In this document: in pieces, positions 17,790 through 25,493 of the stretch | Position numbering within the stretch: the first letter of the stretch is position 1 | Layout: the number at the start of each line of letters is the position of its first letter | From: an uncultured Eubacterium sp. | Lineage (GTDB): Bacteria > Bacillota > Clostridia > Lachnospirales > Lachnospiraceae | Assembly: GCA_910586445.1 (NCBI GenBank) | Contig: CAJUHV010000011.1 | Span: 1-64,000, forward strand | Length of the DNA: 64,000 bases | Reading direction: 5' to 3' | Made by a program: the position numbers and the translations under genes | Notes under the pieces: generated by a model | Databases searched by the model: none | What the model was told of the DNA's origin: nothing | The model's input: only the letters and a program-made list of their open reading frames with translations

Positions 17790-18998
17790 TTAAAATTCAC
17801 TCGAAGACTTAAAATTATAAATAGGCTTAATAATTTGATCAACTACTGCCGTATCACCGATATTGCCGATAATGTCTTCCATGCCCTTATACGCCATCGG
17901 ACATTCATCCAGCGTGTCTTTATTTACAGAAGTAGTATATATATCTTTCATCTGTTTCTTAAATTCTGACACTGTAAACGACTGCCTGGCAGCCGAACGG
18001 CTCATCAGACGGCCTGCTCCATGCGGGGCTGACTGATTCCAGTCATCATTGCCCCTGCCGGTACAGATTAAGGAGCCGTCTCTCATATTGATTGGAATCA
18101 GCAGCTTCTCGCCCTTTCTGGCAGATACAGCACCTTTTCTTAAAATCATCGCCTCTGTGTCCACATAGTTGTGAACTGTTGTAAACTGCCAGTCGGCATG
18201 CAGCTTCATTCCTTTTAAAATCTCATCCATCATTGCCTGTCTGTTTAAATCCGCATACTTTTGAATAATTTTCATATCATGGATGTACTGTTCAAACAAG
18301 TCCCCGGATACATATGCCAGCTGTTTTGGAATGCTGGTGTTTTGTTCCTTCTTTCGTGCCGCAATGCTTTTTTGAATTTCCTTCTCCCTGCCCTGCTGCT
18401 TTAATTCTGTAATCAGTTCATCAATGTCTTTTTTTGAACTGCCGTTTAATGCACGGTATCCCTCTTCCTGATAATAGTCTGCTGCCTCCAGTCCCAGATG
18501 GCGGCTGCCGGAATGTACGACAATATAAATATTTCCATCATTATCCTGGTCAGCTTCGATAAAATGATTGCCGCCGCCCAGAGTGCCCAGACTTTTTTCT
18601 GCCCTGGCCGGGTTGATCTGTTTATAGCAGTACAGATCCTCCAGATTGATCTGGTCAAAGTATCTATGTGTCTTTTCTCGGATATTAAATCCAGATGGAA
18701 TTTTCTCGTAAATCAGCTTATCCAGCTTCTGCAGCTCTATATGCTTTTCTTTAATCCTGACTGTATTCATCCCGCATCCTATGTCTACCCCGACCAGATT
18801 CGGAACGATACGATCTGTAATTGTCATCGTAGTACCAATTGTACATCCGGCACCTGCATGCACATCCGGCATCAGCCTTATCCTGCTTCCTGATACAAAT
18901 TCCTGATTTAATAATAATAGGATCTGCGAAATCGAAGCTTCGTCTACGAGATCCGTAAAGACCTTTGCATTATTATACTTTCCTTTTAACTCAATCAT
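17790..18998 (-). CDS. rtcB: RtcB family RNA ligase
   Basis: A 402-residue RtcB-type 3'-phosphate RNA ligase. Conserved metal and guanylate-binding segments are present: GVDIGCGMNT (about 75), GGGNHFIEAD, VHSGSRHLG, and SAPHGAGRLMSRSAA, which carries the histidine that takes GMP. It joins RNA 2',3'-cyclic phosphate or 3'-phosphate ends to 5'-OH ends using Mn2+ and GTP, in tRNA or rRNA repair. No archease gene is beside it. The ATG follows the stop of the FNT gene by four bases, and its ribosome site (GGAG) lies inside that gene, so the two are translationally coupled. Confidence 0.92.
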   Translation of the reverse strand: MIELKGKYNNAKVFTDLVDEASISQILLLLNQEFVSGSRIRLMPDVHAGAGCTIGTTMTITDRIVPNLVGVDIGCGMNTVRIKEKHIELQKLDKLIYEKIPSGFNIREKTHRYFDQINLEDLYCYKQINPARAEKSLGTLGGGNHFIEADQDNDGNIYIVVHSGSRHLGLEAADYYQEEGYRALNGSSKKDIDELITELKQQGREKEIQKSIAARKKEQNTSIPKQLAYVSGDLFEQYIHDMKIIQKYADLNRQAMMDEILKGMKLHADWQFTTVHNYVDTEAMILRKGAVSARKGEKLLIPINMRDGSLICTGRGNDDWNQSAPHGAGRLMSRSAARQSFTVSEFKKQMKDIYTTSVNKDTLDECPMAYKGMEDIIGNIGDTAVVDQIIKPIYNFKSSSEF

Positions 18999-19002
18999 AA
19001 AT

Positions 19003-19596
19003 TCACTCCTGCTTCATCCCAAAAAGTCTGGCACCTATGCCGTTGCCTGCCAGCATGACAAACAAAACGCCGTAGGATTTCAAACTATGTATTCCCGCAA
19101 AGTTAAAATAGAACATATTCGCAATCGAATGTTCAAAACCGGATAAAATAAAAATCATAACAGGAGCAATGATAAAAACGATATTTTTTGATTTATTATA
19201 ATTATCAATCGCCAGATACATCATTACACCGCAGAACATAGACAGTACAAACACATGCGCCAGATCATTGTCCAGCTTCTTTTCAGCCAGCTGTACACTG
19301 CTGATCGCAAGCCCCGCAGCCTTCCCCGCCAGTGCTGCCAGTAATGTACCGGCATAATTCCCGCATATAATAATAAACATATCCGCCAGTTCACTGATTT
19401 TTTTTACAAAACCAATTTTTCCGGTATACAGATAAAATCCCTGTGTCACGATCGTCAGCAATCCAAAGGAAAACAACAGGGAGCCTGCCAGCTTATTTTC
19501 TACGGATAAATATACAATGGCGCTGATTCCGATCATCAGGCCGGCATATACGGATTTCATTACTGTCTGCATGGTATTTTTCATGATATTTTTCAT
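19003..19596 (-). CDS. Compact formate/nitrite transporter (FNT) family channel
   Basis: A 197-residue membrane protein with six predicted helices (about 14-30, 37-60, 71-91, 112-133, 138-155, 174-193). FNT signatures are CGNYAGTLLAAL in helix 3 and SGFEHSIANMFYF after helix 5. FNT channels form pentamers passing small monovalent anions such as formate, nitrite or hydrosulfide. This copy is shorter than usual (250-280 residues) because of short loops and ends, not because helices are lost. AAAGGAG lies 7 bases before the ATG. The anion cannot be named from sequence. It is coupled to rtcB, an odd pairing. Confidence 0.8.
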   Translation of the reverse strand: MKNIMKNTMQTVMKSVYAGLMIGISAIVYLSVENKLAGSLLFSFGLLTIVTQGFYLYTGKIGFVKKISELADMFIIICGNYAGTLLAALAGKAAGLAISSVQLAEKKLDNDLAHVFVLSMFCGVMMYLAIDNYNKSKNIVFIIAPVMIFILSGFEHSIANMFYFNFAGIHSLKSYGVLFVMLAGNGIGARLFGMKQE

Positions 19597-19662
19597 AAAA
19601 AGCTCCTTTAAACAGCCTCTGCACTTTTATCGTTTTATGGTTCTCTTAGAATGATATTATCT

Positions 19663-19671
19663 ATTCTAGCA
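19663..19671 (-). promoter_or_regulatory. Extended -10 promoter of the FNT-rtcB operon
   Basis: Minus-strand TGCTAGAAT (19671-19663) is an extended -10 box about 65 bases before the FNT start. No good -35 is seen at the expected distance. Confidence 0.4.
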
Positions 19672-19735
19672 CATGCGCTCATAGAATTCCATTAAATTTT
19701 ACCAATTTATTATATGATAACCATTACATGGCACT

Positions 19736-19762
19736 AAAAAACGGAGCTGCCGTAACAGCCCC
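19736..19762 (-). terminator. Intrinsic terminator of the M56-NlpC/P60 gene
   Basis: Minus strand: GGGGCTG (19762-19756), loop TTACGG, CAGCTCC (19749-19743), then CG and a run of six T. Ten bases past the stop at 19772. Confidence 0.8.
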
Positions 19763-19771
19763 GCCTTTATT

Positions 19772-21616
19772 TTATTTTACAACTCTGACTGCCACAGCAA
19801 TATCCCTATAGTTTAAATCAGAAACCTTTACGCCATCCCGCATATTGCTGGCATGAATGACCCGGCCGCTGCCATCATAAACCGCTGCATGTGCATAACT
19901 GCTTTTGTCCTCGCTGCTGTAGATGATAATGTCTCCTGCCGTTAATTCTTCCAAAGAAACTGGATCACCACAGACAGACAATTTATCCAGATCAGCGGGT
20001 ATGTCAAATCCCGCCAGTGCATAAACAGCTTTCACAAATCCTATACTGTCCACGCCGCTGGATAGATCCGTTCCGCCAAACTGATAAGGCGCTCCTACAT
20101 ATTTCCCTGCCAGTTCTACAATCTGTTTATGAACTGCCTCAGCTGTGCCATTTTCTTTCTCAGTTACTTCACCGGCCATTGTAAAATCCGAAGGCTGATC
20201 GATCCGCACTGTATTTGTGTTTGCATCTGTGCCGACTGTCTTTTCTGTTTCAGCCTCTGTTTCACTTCGATTGTGCTCATCCTCTTTGAAGCTGTTATTT
20301 ACTTCTTTTACTGAAGCCTTTTCCTGCTCTGCCGGCGCATCACCAGAACTGCGATCCGATGCCGCCTGTCTGGTGCTTTCAGACGAGCCATTTACCTTTT
20401 CAGCTGTTTCCTGTGCTGACACAGTAAATGACAGGATCGTGCAGCAGATCAGTCCGGCTGCCAGAGCAGCCGCTTTCTTTGAATATTTTTTCATTTTCAT
20501 AATAGATCTAATCCTTTCTTCTAATTCAGACTGTCTGGCAAAACAAGCCTCAACCGGCCAGATTGATTTCTGGCGTTCTTCTGCCAGACGTATTAATATC
20601 AGCGCATACGATGCTTTTGAACTGCCGGTATATGACCTGATCACTTCCTCATCGCATGCCATCTCTAGATCCCGGTTAAACAGCACTGCCATTATCCATA
20701 CAAATGGATTAAACCAGTAAACACATATAGTCAGATATAAGATGTATTTCATCAAAATATCCCAGCGCTTGATATGTATCCATTCATGCTCCATAATACA
20801 CGCAGACTCTTCCTCGTCCAGCTCTATTTCAGACGGCAGAAGTATGACCGGGCGGATAACCCCATACGTAAGGGGACTTTTTATAAACTCTGACTTTCGA
20901 ATGGACACCCTGCGCATACTGTGATGTCCATTCAGCCATTTATCAGCCATTGGATCACAGACCGGCAGCGACATACGATAAACCCTGCTGCTGCGCATAT
21001 GCATTACAAGAATCCTAAGTGCTAAGAACACAGCTGCCAGCAGCCAGATGACAAATAAACCCTTTCTAAGCCAGCCATATTCTGCCAGAGTCCGTGATAC
21101 CACCTGTACAATTGTCTCTGCCGGAACAGTCCATACTGTACACACTGCTGATACTGCCGATATGATCAACACCGCCATCGCTGATGCTTCTGTAACAGCT
21201 GAAGCCATTTCTGTCTCCTGCAGAGCTGCTTGTGTTCCTGTTTCCTGCTGCACTGCTGTTGTTCCCGTTTCCTGCTGCGCTGCTTCTGTTCCTGCCAGCG
21301 CTGATGTTGTTCCTGTTTCCTGTGTGATCCAGGTCATATCCGCAGATCTATCCAGACCTGCGGACGCCGTTTTTTCCTGACAAATCCCGTCGCTGCTGCC
21401 GGTCTGCCATAGTTTCGATACTTCCAGCGCACCCATCCAGCCTGACGCAGGCCGGCTGACTGGAATTGAAACAGGCAGCAGCAGGCGCACAATGACACAG
21501 ATCCACAAAAACACGATTAATCGTCTCGAAACCTGCTGTGAGAAAAAATGCCTAAAGCATATGACTGCTATTATCAAAACAGAACCATTAACTCCCATAT
21601 ATAACAATTCGTCCAT
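19772..21616 (-). CDS. M56 (BlaR1-like) sensor peptidase fused to an NlpC/P60 domain lacking its catalytic Cys
   Basis: A 614-residue membrane protein. The N-terminal part has BlaR1/MecR1-type helices and the zinc protease motif HEWIH followed by ACDEEV, as expected for an M56 peptidase that destroys its BlaI partner on signalling. Between helices 2 and 3 lies a low-complexity insert (about 90-165) with repeated QETGTTA-like units. After the last helix and an acidic Ser/Thr/Glu linker comes an external NlpC/P60 domain (about 495-614: KYVGAPYQFGGT...). The family's catalytic DCSGF reads DSIGF, with Ser524 (codon AGT, 20045-20047) in place of Cys; the histidine region YAHAAVYDGSGRVIHA remains. 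So the domain may bind, but probably not cleave, peptidoglycan. It follows blaI in one operon. Confidence 0.85.
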   Translation of the reverse strand: MDELLYMGVNGSVLIIAVICFRHFFSQQVSRRLIVFLWICVIVRLLLPVSIPVSRPASGWMGALEVSKLWQTGSSDGICQEKTASAGLDRSADMTWITQETGTTSALAGTEAAQQETGTTAVQQETGTQAALQETEMASAVTEASAMAVLIISAVSAVCTVWTVPAETIVQVVSRTLAEYGWLRKGLFVIWLLAAVFLALRILVMHMRSSRVYRMSLPVCDPMADKWLNGHHSMRRVSIRKSEFIKSPLTYGVIRPVILLPSEIELDEEESACIMEHEWIHIKRWDILMKYILYLTICVYWFNPFVWIMAVLFNRDLEMACDEEVIRSYTGSSKASYALILIRLAEERQKSIWPVEACFARQSELEERIRSIMKMKKYSKKAAALAAGLICCTILSFTVSAQETAEKVNGSSESTRQAASDRSSGDAPAEQEKASVKEVNNSFKEDEHNRSETEAETEKTVGTDANTNTVRIDQPSDFTMAGEVTEKENGTAEAVHKQIVELAGKYVGAPYQFGGTDLSSGVDSIGFVKAVYALAGFDIPADLDKLSVCGDPVSLEELTAGDIIIYSSEDKSSYAHAAVYDGSGRVIHASNMRDGVKVSDLNYRDIAVAVRVVK

Positions 21617-21645
21617 CTGTCACCTCATTCCAACATACCGCAGCA

Positions 21646-21731
21646 CTTATCCTGCTGCTTTCCTAAAGTTTCCGCTTCAATTTATCTGCTGCCTTCCCGC
21701 AGTTTCTGCTTCGCTTTATCCTGCTGCGTTA
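21646..21731. repeat. Tandem array, about 2.5 units of 35 bp, overlapping the blaI stop
   Basis: Units at 21646-21680, 21681-21714 and a partial at 21715-21731 share TTATC(C)TGCTGC and a following (C)AGTTTC(C/T)GCTTC. The last partial unit includes the blaI stop codon (21729-21731). The array fills the 112-base spacer between blaI and the M56 gene. Confidence 0.75.
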
Positions 21732-22088
21732 CTTCATCTCTTCCACCAGTTTCTTCAATCGTGCCAGATCATCCGGCGTCATCTCCTGGTTTCCGAGCAG
21801 TGAGGCTATCAACAGATCCTTTGAACCGCCATACATCCTGTCTATGAGATCGTTTGTCTCGTCTGCCTGCACTTCTGCCCGGCTGATCAGCGGGCTGCAG
21901 ACAAAGCCTGGTTCTGTCCGCAGAACAGCCTGTTTTTCCACACATTTTTTCAGCACCGTATAAGTTGTCGTTTTGCTCCAGTTAATCTGTGCTTTTAGGC
22001 GCTGCGCAATTTCTTTTGCTGGTAAATCACCCTCTTTCCACAGTAAGTCCATTACTTTTAATTCAGACTCAAATAATTTTACTGACAT
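21729..22088 (-). CDS. BlaI/MecI family repressor
   Basis: A 119-residue winged-helix repressor of the BlaI/MecI/CopY family. The DNA-binding part covers about residues 1-75 (ESELKVMDLLWKEGDLPAKEIAQRL...WSKTTTYTVLKKCVEK), and the C-terminal part (DLIDRMYGGSKDLLIASLL...LARLKKLVEEMK) is the dimer arm cut by M56 partners. GGAGG lies 7 bases before the ATG. It heads the operon with the M56-NlpC/P60 gene and very probably represses it through the two dyads at 22102-22141. Nothing in the operon is a beta-lactamase, so the regulated output is either the sensor itself or genes elsewhere. Confidence 0.92.
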   Translation of the reverse strand: MSVKLFESELKVMDLLWKEGDLPAKEIAQRLKAQINWSKTTTYTVLKKCVEKQAVLRTEPGFVCSPLISRAEVQADETNDLIDRMYGGSKDLLIASLLGNQEMTPDDLARLKKLVEEMK

Positions 22089-22101
22089 AATAATTCCTCC
22101 G

Positions 22102-22153
22102 TTCTATTGCAATAGAATAATTGTATTCTATCTCAATAGAACAGATCTGTCAA
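22102..22153 (-). promoter_or_regulatory. blaI promoter with two operator dyads
   Basis: Minus-strand TTGACA (22153-22148), 17-base spacer, TAGAAT (22130-22125). Two dyads of the form TTCTATNNNNATAGAA occur: 22102-22117 (perfect 16-base palindrome TTCTATTGCAATAGAA) and 22126-22141, overlapping the -10 and spacer. Their centres are 24 bases apart. This is a textbook autorepression layout. Confidence 0.85.
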
Positions 22154-22157
22154 GCAT

Positions 22158-22177
22158 AATTTTCAAACACGCTCTAG
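22158..22177. repeat. Remnant right end of the MITE-like repeat
   Basis: AATTTTCAAACACGCTCTAG matches the terminal repeat of the element at 3179-3344 (one mismatch). No left end or core is present. It lies between the divergent blaI and S1-protein promoters. Confidence 0.75.
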
Positions 22178-22203
22178 TCAAAACAACCACATAATGCTAC
22201 AAT
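22175..22203 (+). promoter_or_regulatory. Promoter of the S1-domain protein gene
   Basis: TACAAT (22198-22203) with TAGTCA (22175-22180) 17 bases upstream. The first half of the -35 falls in the CTAG end of the repeat remnant. Confidence 0.5.
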
Positions 22204-22238
22204 AGTTATGTACCATAAAAAGAAAGGACGATTAAACA

Positions 22239-23159
22239 ATGGAAGAACGTATGGAAACTATGGATGATTACAAGGCAGAGCTTGAAGCCTCATTCCGCCG
22301 TCTCAATGAGGGCGACCTGATCACTGCCACGGTCATCGCAGTATCCGAAGAAGAGGCAACACTTGACTTAAAATATTACGCACCAGGCATTATCAAGGCT
22401 CAGGACCTAAGCGATGACCCTGATTATTCGATTCTGGAGGCACTCCGCCCAGGCGATGAGATTCAGGCAACTATCCTGCGTCTGGACGACGGCAATGGAA
22501 ACATACTTCTGTCGAAAAAAGAAGCAAACCAGATGCTCGGATGGGACAGGCTGAAAGAAGCAATGAAACAGGAAACGATATTGACTGTCCGCGTAAAAGA
22601 AGCGGTAAATGCCGGCGTCATCGCATATGCCGAAGGACTGCGCGGATTTATACCAGCCTCCCAGCTCAGCCTTGACTATGTAGAAGATACATCTGAATGG
22701 ATTGGAAAAGACTTGGAAGTACGCGTGATCAATGTCGATGCCGGAAAAGAAAAGCTGGTTTTGTCTGCAAAGGTGATTTTAAAGGAACGCGAAGAAGAAG
22801 CCCGCAGACACCGTATCGCCATGCTTGTACCAGGCTCTGTCGTAGAAGGGACTGTAGAAACCCTTACAAACTATGGTGCATTTGTAAACATAGGAGACGG
22901 GCTGACCGGGCTGGTTCATGTATCCCAGATCTGTGAACGCAGAATCCGCAAGCCGTCTGAAGTACTCAAGGCCGGACAAAAAGTTCGTGCAAAAATCCGT
23001 AATACAGATAACGGACGCATCTCTTTGAGCATCCGCGCCTTAGACGAAGACGCCTCAAATTCAGACCCGGATGAAACTGCCCAGGCAGCAGAATATTCAT
23101 CCAATGAAGCTGCCACCACTTCCCTCGGGGATCTGCTTGCAAAATTAAAAATAAATTAG
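22239..23159 (+). CDS. S1 RNA-binding domain protein (RpsA-like, three S1 domains)
   Basis: A 306-residue cytoplasmic protein with three S1 oligonucleotide-binding repeats: about 20-95 (EGDLITATVIAVSEEEATLDL), 108-180 (TVRVKEAVNAGVIAYAEGLRGFIPASQLS) and 195-268 (VPGSVVEGTVETLTNYGAFVNIGDGLTGLVHVSQI, the most canonical). The final 35 residues are acidic and end in a predicted helix. Firmicutes carry such short RpsA homologues in place of the six-domain ribosomal S1 of E. coli; roles in mRNA binding on the ribosome are likely. AGAAAGGA precedes the ATG by 10 bases. Single gene, with a two-way terminator downstream. Confidence 0.9.
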   Translation: MEERMETMDDYKAELEASFRRLNEGDLITATVIAVSEEEATLDLKYYAPGIIKAQDLSDDPDYSILEALRPGDEIQATILRLDDGNGNILLSKKEANQMLGWDRLKEAMKQETILTVRVKEAVNAGVIAYAEGLRGFIPASQLSLDYVEDTSEWIGKDLEVRVINVDAGKEKLVLSAKVILKEREEEARRHRIAMLVPGSVVEGTVETLTNYGAFVNIGDGLTGLVHVSQICERRIRKPSEVLKAGQKVRAKIRNTDNGRISLSIRALDEDASNSDPDETAQAAEYSSNEAATTSLGDLLAKLKIN

Positions 23160-23174
23160 TTATCCGGCAGATAT

Positions 23175-23225
23175 AAAAAATGGGAAAACCTTAGATATAG
23201 CATCTTTTGGTTTTTCCCATTTTTT
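23175..23225. terminator. Two-way terminator between convergent genes
   Basis: AAAAATGGGAAAACC (23176-23190) pairs with GGTTTTTCCCATTTTT (23209-23224); A- and T-runs on both sides serve the S1-protein gene and the thioesterase gene. Confidence 0.85.
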
Positions 23226-23246
23226 AATATTCTTTCTTTCCAAATT

Positions 23247-23636
23247 TTATCTGTCCAGTTTCTTCTGAGTTTTTTGAAAAAACTTTTCATTTTCAATAAT
23301 GAAACGCTCGTGCATCCCCTGCCCGATCAGGCCTGCATCGTCAAATGCCTGTATGTCAAATACAAGCTTACGCCCATCCACTTCTACCAGCTTGCTGACG
23401 CAGCGTACATGCATGCCTACCGGAGTTGCCGAAACATGGTGGACGCTCAGGCCTGTTCCGACCGTACCGCATCCTTCCTCCAGATGAGGCTGTACACTTT
23501 TCATACAGGTTTCTTCCATCAATGCAATCATCGCCGGAGTAGCAAACACCTCCAGCATGCCGCTGCCCAGTGCAGCTGCAGTATTTTCTTTTGTTACTTC
23601 CCTAGCCATTTCATTACTGATTCCAACTGTCAGCAT
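23247..23636 (-). CDS. Hot-dog thioesterase, FlK-like
   Basis: A 129-residue single hot-dog fold protein similar to the fluoroacetyl-CoA thioesterase (FlK) family. Family segments are FATPAMIALMEETC (about 30-44), TVGTGLSVHHVSATPVGMHVRCVS (catalytic region with Thr and His) and FDIQAFDDAGLIGQGMHERFII. Members hydrolyse small acyl-CoA thioesters; most Firmicutes copies have no known substrate, and detoxification or acyl-CoA housekeeping is a guess. AAGGAG precedes the ATG. It lies 81 bases after efp in the same direction. Confidence 0.83.
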   Translation of the reverse strand: MLTVGISNEMAREVTKENTAAALGSGMLEVFATPAMIALMEETCMKSVQPHLEEGCGTVGTGLSVHHVSATPVGMHVRCVSKLVEVDGRKLVFDIQAFDDAGLIGQGMHERFIIENEKFFQKTQKKLDR

Positions 23637-23671
23637 GATATCCTCTCTCCTTGCACAAAATCTAAAAATTA

Positions 23672-23754
23672 TACTCTGGACAAATACCCGCCTGATTATT
23701 GTATGAAATATATAAAACTAAACTCTGGACAAATATTCGCCTGTTCTTGTATCG
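23672..23754. repeat. Duplicated 3' end of efp in the spacer
   Basis: The last 34 bases of the efp coding region (23721-23754, ACTCTGGACAAATATTCGCC...) reappear imperfectly 49 bases downstream (23672-23705, ACTCTGGACAAATACCCGCC...). The copy is out of any gene and has changes in the middle. Confidence 0.8.
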
Positions 23755-24275
23755 ATCTTGATTGTATCACCCTGATTTACAAACAGCGGTACATAAACTG
23801 TCGCGCCTGTCTCTACCGTAGCAGGCTTTGTGGCACCTGTTGCCGTATCGCCCTTTACGCCCGGCTCTGTCTCTGCGATCTCCAGCTCTACAAATAACGG
23901 AGGTTCTACAGCAAATACCTCTCCGTTATAAGAACAGATTTTTACCATTTCATTTTCTTTTACAAACTTGAGTGCATCTCCAATGGTATCTCTGCCGATC
24001 GGGATCTGATCATAAGTCTCTACATCCATAAAGTAGAACAGATCTCCATCAGAATATAAATACTGCATATCTTTTCTGTCGATACGTGCCTGCGGGCATT
24101 TATCAACCGGACGGAATGTCTTTTCTACTACGCCGCCATTTTTAATATTTTTAAGTTTTGTCCTAACAAATGCAGCTCCCTTGCCTGGCTTTACATGCTG
24201 AAATTCAATAATCTGATAAATATTGCCTTCAAACTCAATCGTAATACCGTTTCTAAAATCTCCTGCTGAAATCAT
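23718..24275 (-). CDS. efp: Translation elongation factor P
   Basis: A 185-residue EF-P of normal length with its three beta-barrel domains. It enters the ribosomal E site and relieves stalling at polyproline stretches. The domain I loop reads [11 protein letters not shown], with the lysine that is modified in many bacteria (K32 region). The end EYLSRV is typical. AAGGAGG precedes the ATG. The sequence just downstream repeats the gene's last 34 bases. Confidence 0.96.
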   Translation of the reverse strand: MISAGDFRNGITIEFEGNIYQIIEFQHVKPGKGAAFVRTKLKNIKNGGVVEKTFRPVDKCPQARIDRKDMQYLYSDGDLFYFMDVETYDQIPIGRDTIGDALKFVKENEMVKICSYNGEVFAVEPPLFVELEIAETEPGVKGDTATGATKPATVETGATVYVPLFVNQGDTIKIDTRTGEYLSRV

Positions 24276-24375
24276 TCGATCTTTCCTCCTTAAAAACTGT
24301 CTGGGTTTTACCCACTCATCCTATCATATAATAAATACACTTATATTTCAACTATTTTTTGAGTAAACGCTCATT

Positions 24376-24834
24376 TTAAAGATTTTCAGGCAGCTCTGTT
24401 TTTTCGATCTCATGTATGAGATCTATCCGCGCCTGATGTCTGCCGCCTTCAAATTCTGCCTCCAGATAAGCCCTTACAATAGACTTTGCTGTTTCAATGC
24501 CTACTATGCGTGCACCAAATGCAATGATGTTCGCATCATTATGCTGCTTGACCAGACGCGCAGTCACCGGGTCTGAGCATACTGCCGCGCGTATGCCCCT
24601 TACCTTATTTGCCGCCATGGAAATGCCTACGCCGGTTCCGCAGATCAAAATACCGCAGTCCGCTTCTCCTTTAGCAACCGCACGTGCAGCCTGCGCGCCT
24701 ATTTTCGGATAATCGCAGCTGTCTGTCGTATCTACACCGTAATTTATGACTTCATGCCCCAGCTCTTTTACATACTGCATAATCTCCTGCTTCATCTGCG
24801 GCGCTGTGTGGTCATTTCCAATGATAATCTTCAT
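24376..24834 (-). CDS. rpiB: Ribose-5-phosphate isomerase B
   Basis: A 152-residue RpiB/LacAB family sugar-phosphate isomerase, interconverting ribose-5-phosphate and ribulose-5-phosphate in the pentose phosphate pathway. GNDHTAPQMK at the start, the active-site cysteine in GILICGTGVGISMAANK (about 62-78), and AVCSDPVTARLVKQHNDANII are family features. The ATG overlaps the stop of yqeG (ATGA at 24831-24834), so the two are translationally coupled. Activity on allose or other sugar phosphates is possible for the family. Confidence 0.94.
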   Translation of the reverse strand: MKIIIGNDHTAPQMKQEIMQYVKELGHEVINYGVDTTDSCDYPKIGAQAARAVAKGEADCGILICGTGVGISMAANKVRGIRAAVCSDPVTARLVKQHNDANIIAFGARIVGIETAKSIVRAYLEAEFEGGRHQARIDLIHEIEKTELPENL

Positions 24835-25358
24835 CTTTTTGTCCTCTCCCGTCTCACGTTATGCGTTAACCATCTCTGATAGCAGTGTAAGATCCACTTC
24901 TCAGGAATCCGCTTCAGTACAATCTGAATCTCTTCTTTTGGATGTATCGGCTTTACCAGAATCGTATGGATTCCCGTACGGTTTGCACCCCAGACATCCG
25001 TAAAAATCTGATCACCGACAAACAATGTGTTGCCGACATCCGTCCCCATCAGCTGCATTGCCTTTTTATAGCTGCCTGTGCGCGGCTTATGGGCCTTATG
25101 GATCGAACATACTTTTATATCCTTATTAAACATCGCCACCCTGGGCTCTTTATTGTTTGACAGCAGACAGCACGCAAAGCCCAGCTTTTTTAAATGTGCA
25201 AACAGCTTTTTTGCCCGCGCATCTGCCGGCTCTCCGTGCCGTACAAGCGTATTGTCGATATCAAATATAACACCCCGGTATCCCTTCTGGTACAGACTGT
25301 CAAAATCAATCTGATACGTAGAATTCACATATTCTCCCGGATAAAATGTCTGCAGCAT
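24831..25358 (-). CDS. yqeG: YqeG family HAD phosphatase (PgsA3/GEP4 type)
   Basis: A 175-residue HAD-IIIA phosphatase. Motif I is FDIDNTLV (about 31-38), motif II LLSNN, and motif IV VGDQIFTDVWGAN. YqeG and its eukaryotic relative GEP4 fit phosphatidylglycerophosphate phosphatases; the bacterial role is not settled. The sequence before the ATG (GGATGGTG) is a modest ribosome site. Downstream it overlaps rpiB by four bases. In other Firmicutes yqeG sits in a sporulation/housekeeping cluster with yqeH and aroE, which are absent here. Confidence 0.87.
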   Translation of the reverse strand: MLQTFYPGEYVNSTYQIDFDSLYQKGYRGVIFDIDNTLVRHGEPADARAKKLFAHLKKLGFACCLLSNNKEPRVAMFNKDIKVCSIHKAHKPRTGSYKKAMQLMGTDVGNTLFVGDQIFTDVWGANRTGIHTILVKPIHPKEEIQIVLKRIPEKWILHCYQRWLTHNVRRERTKR

Positions 25359-25369
25359 ATTTCACCATC

Positions 25370-25440
25370 CTGATCTTATCTCTTATTTTATTTCATCTGA
25401 TCTTATCTGATTTTATTTCTTTCTCTTGGTCTTATCTGAT
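25370..25440. repeat. Short pyrimidine-rich direct repeats
   Basis: Three imperfect units containing CTGATCTTATCT or GTCTTATCTGATTTTA recur every 25-35 bases in the spacer between nrdR and yqeG. Confidence 0.5.
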
Positions 25441-25443
25441 TTT

Positions 25444-25480
25444 AAAGCGTGTCTTAAAAATGCCTCCAAATTTGGGATGG
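25444..25480. repeat. Possible decayed fragment of the MITE-like repeat
   Basis: AAAGCGTGTCTTAAAAATGC resembles the left end AGAGCGTGTTTGAGAAATGC of the element at 3179, and the following CCAAATTTGGGATG resembles its core stem. The match is imperfect. Confidence 0.4.
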
Positions 25481-25493
25481 ACGTAAACCCTGA

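Noticed and set aside
21729..22088. Beta-lactam resistance locus
   Set aside because: BlaI and an M56 protein are present, but the sensor has an NlpC/P60-like domain instead of a penicillin-binding domain, and no beta-lactamase or PBP2a gene is nearby.
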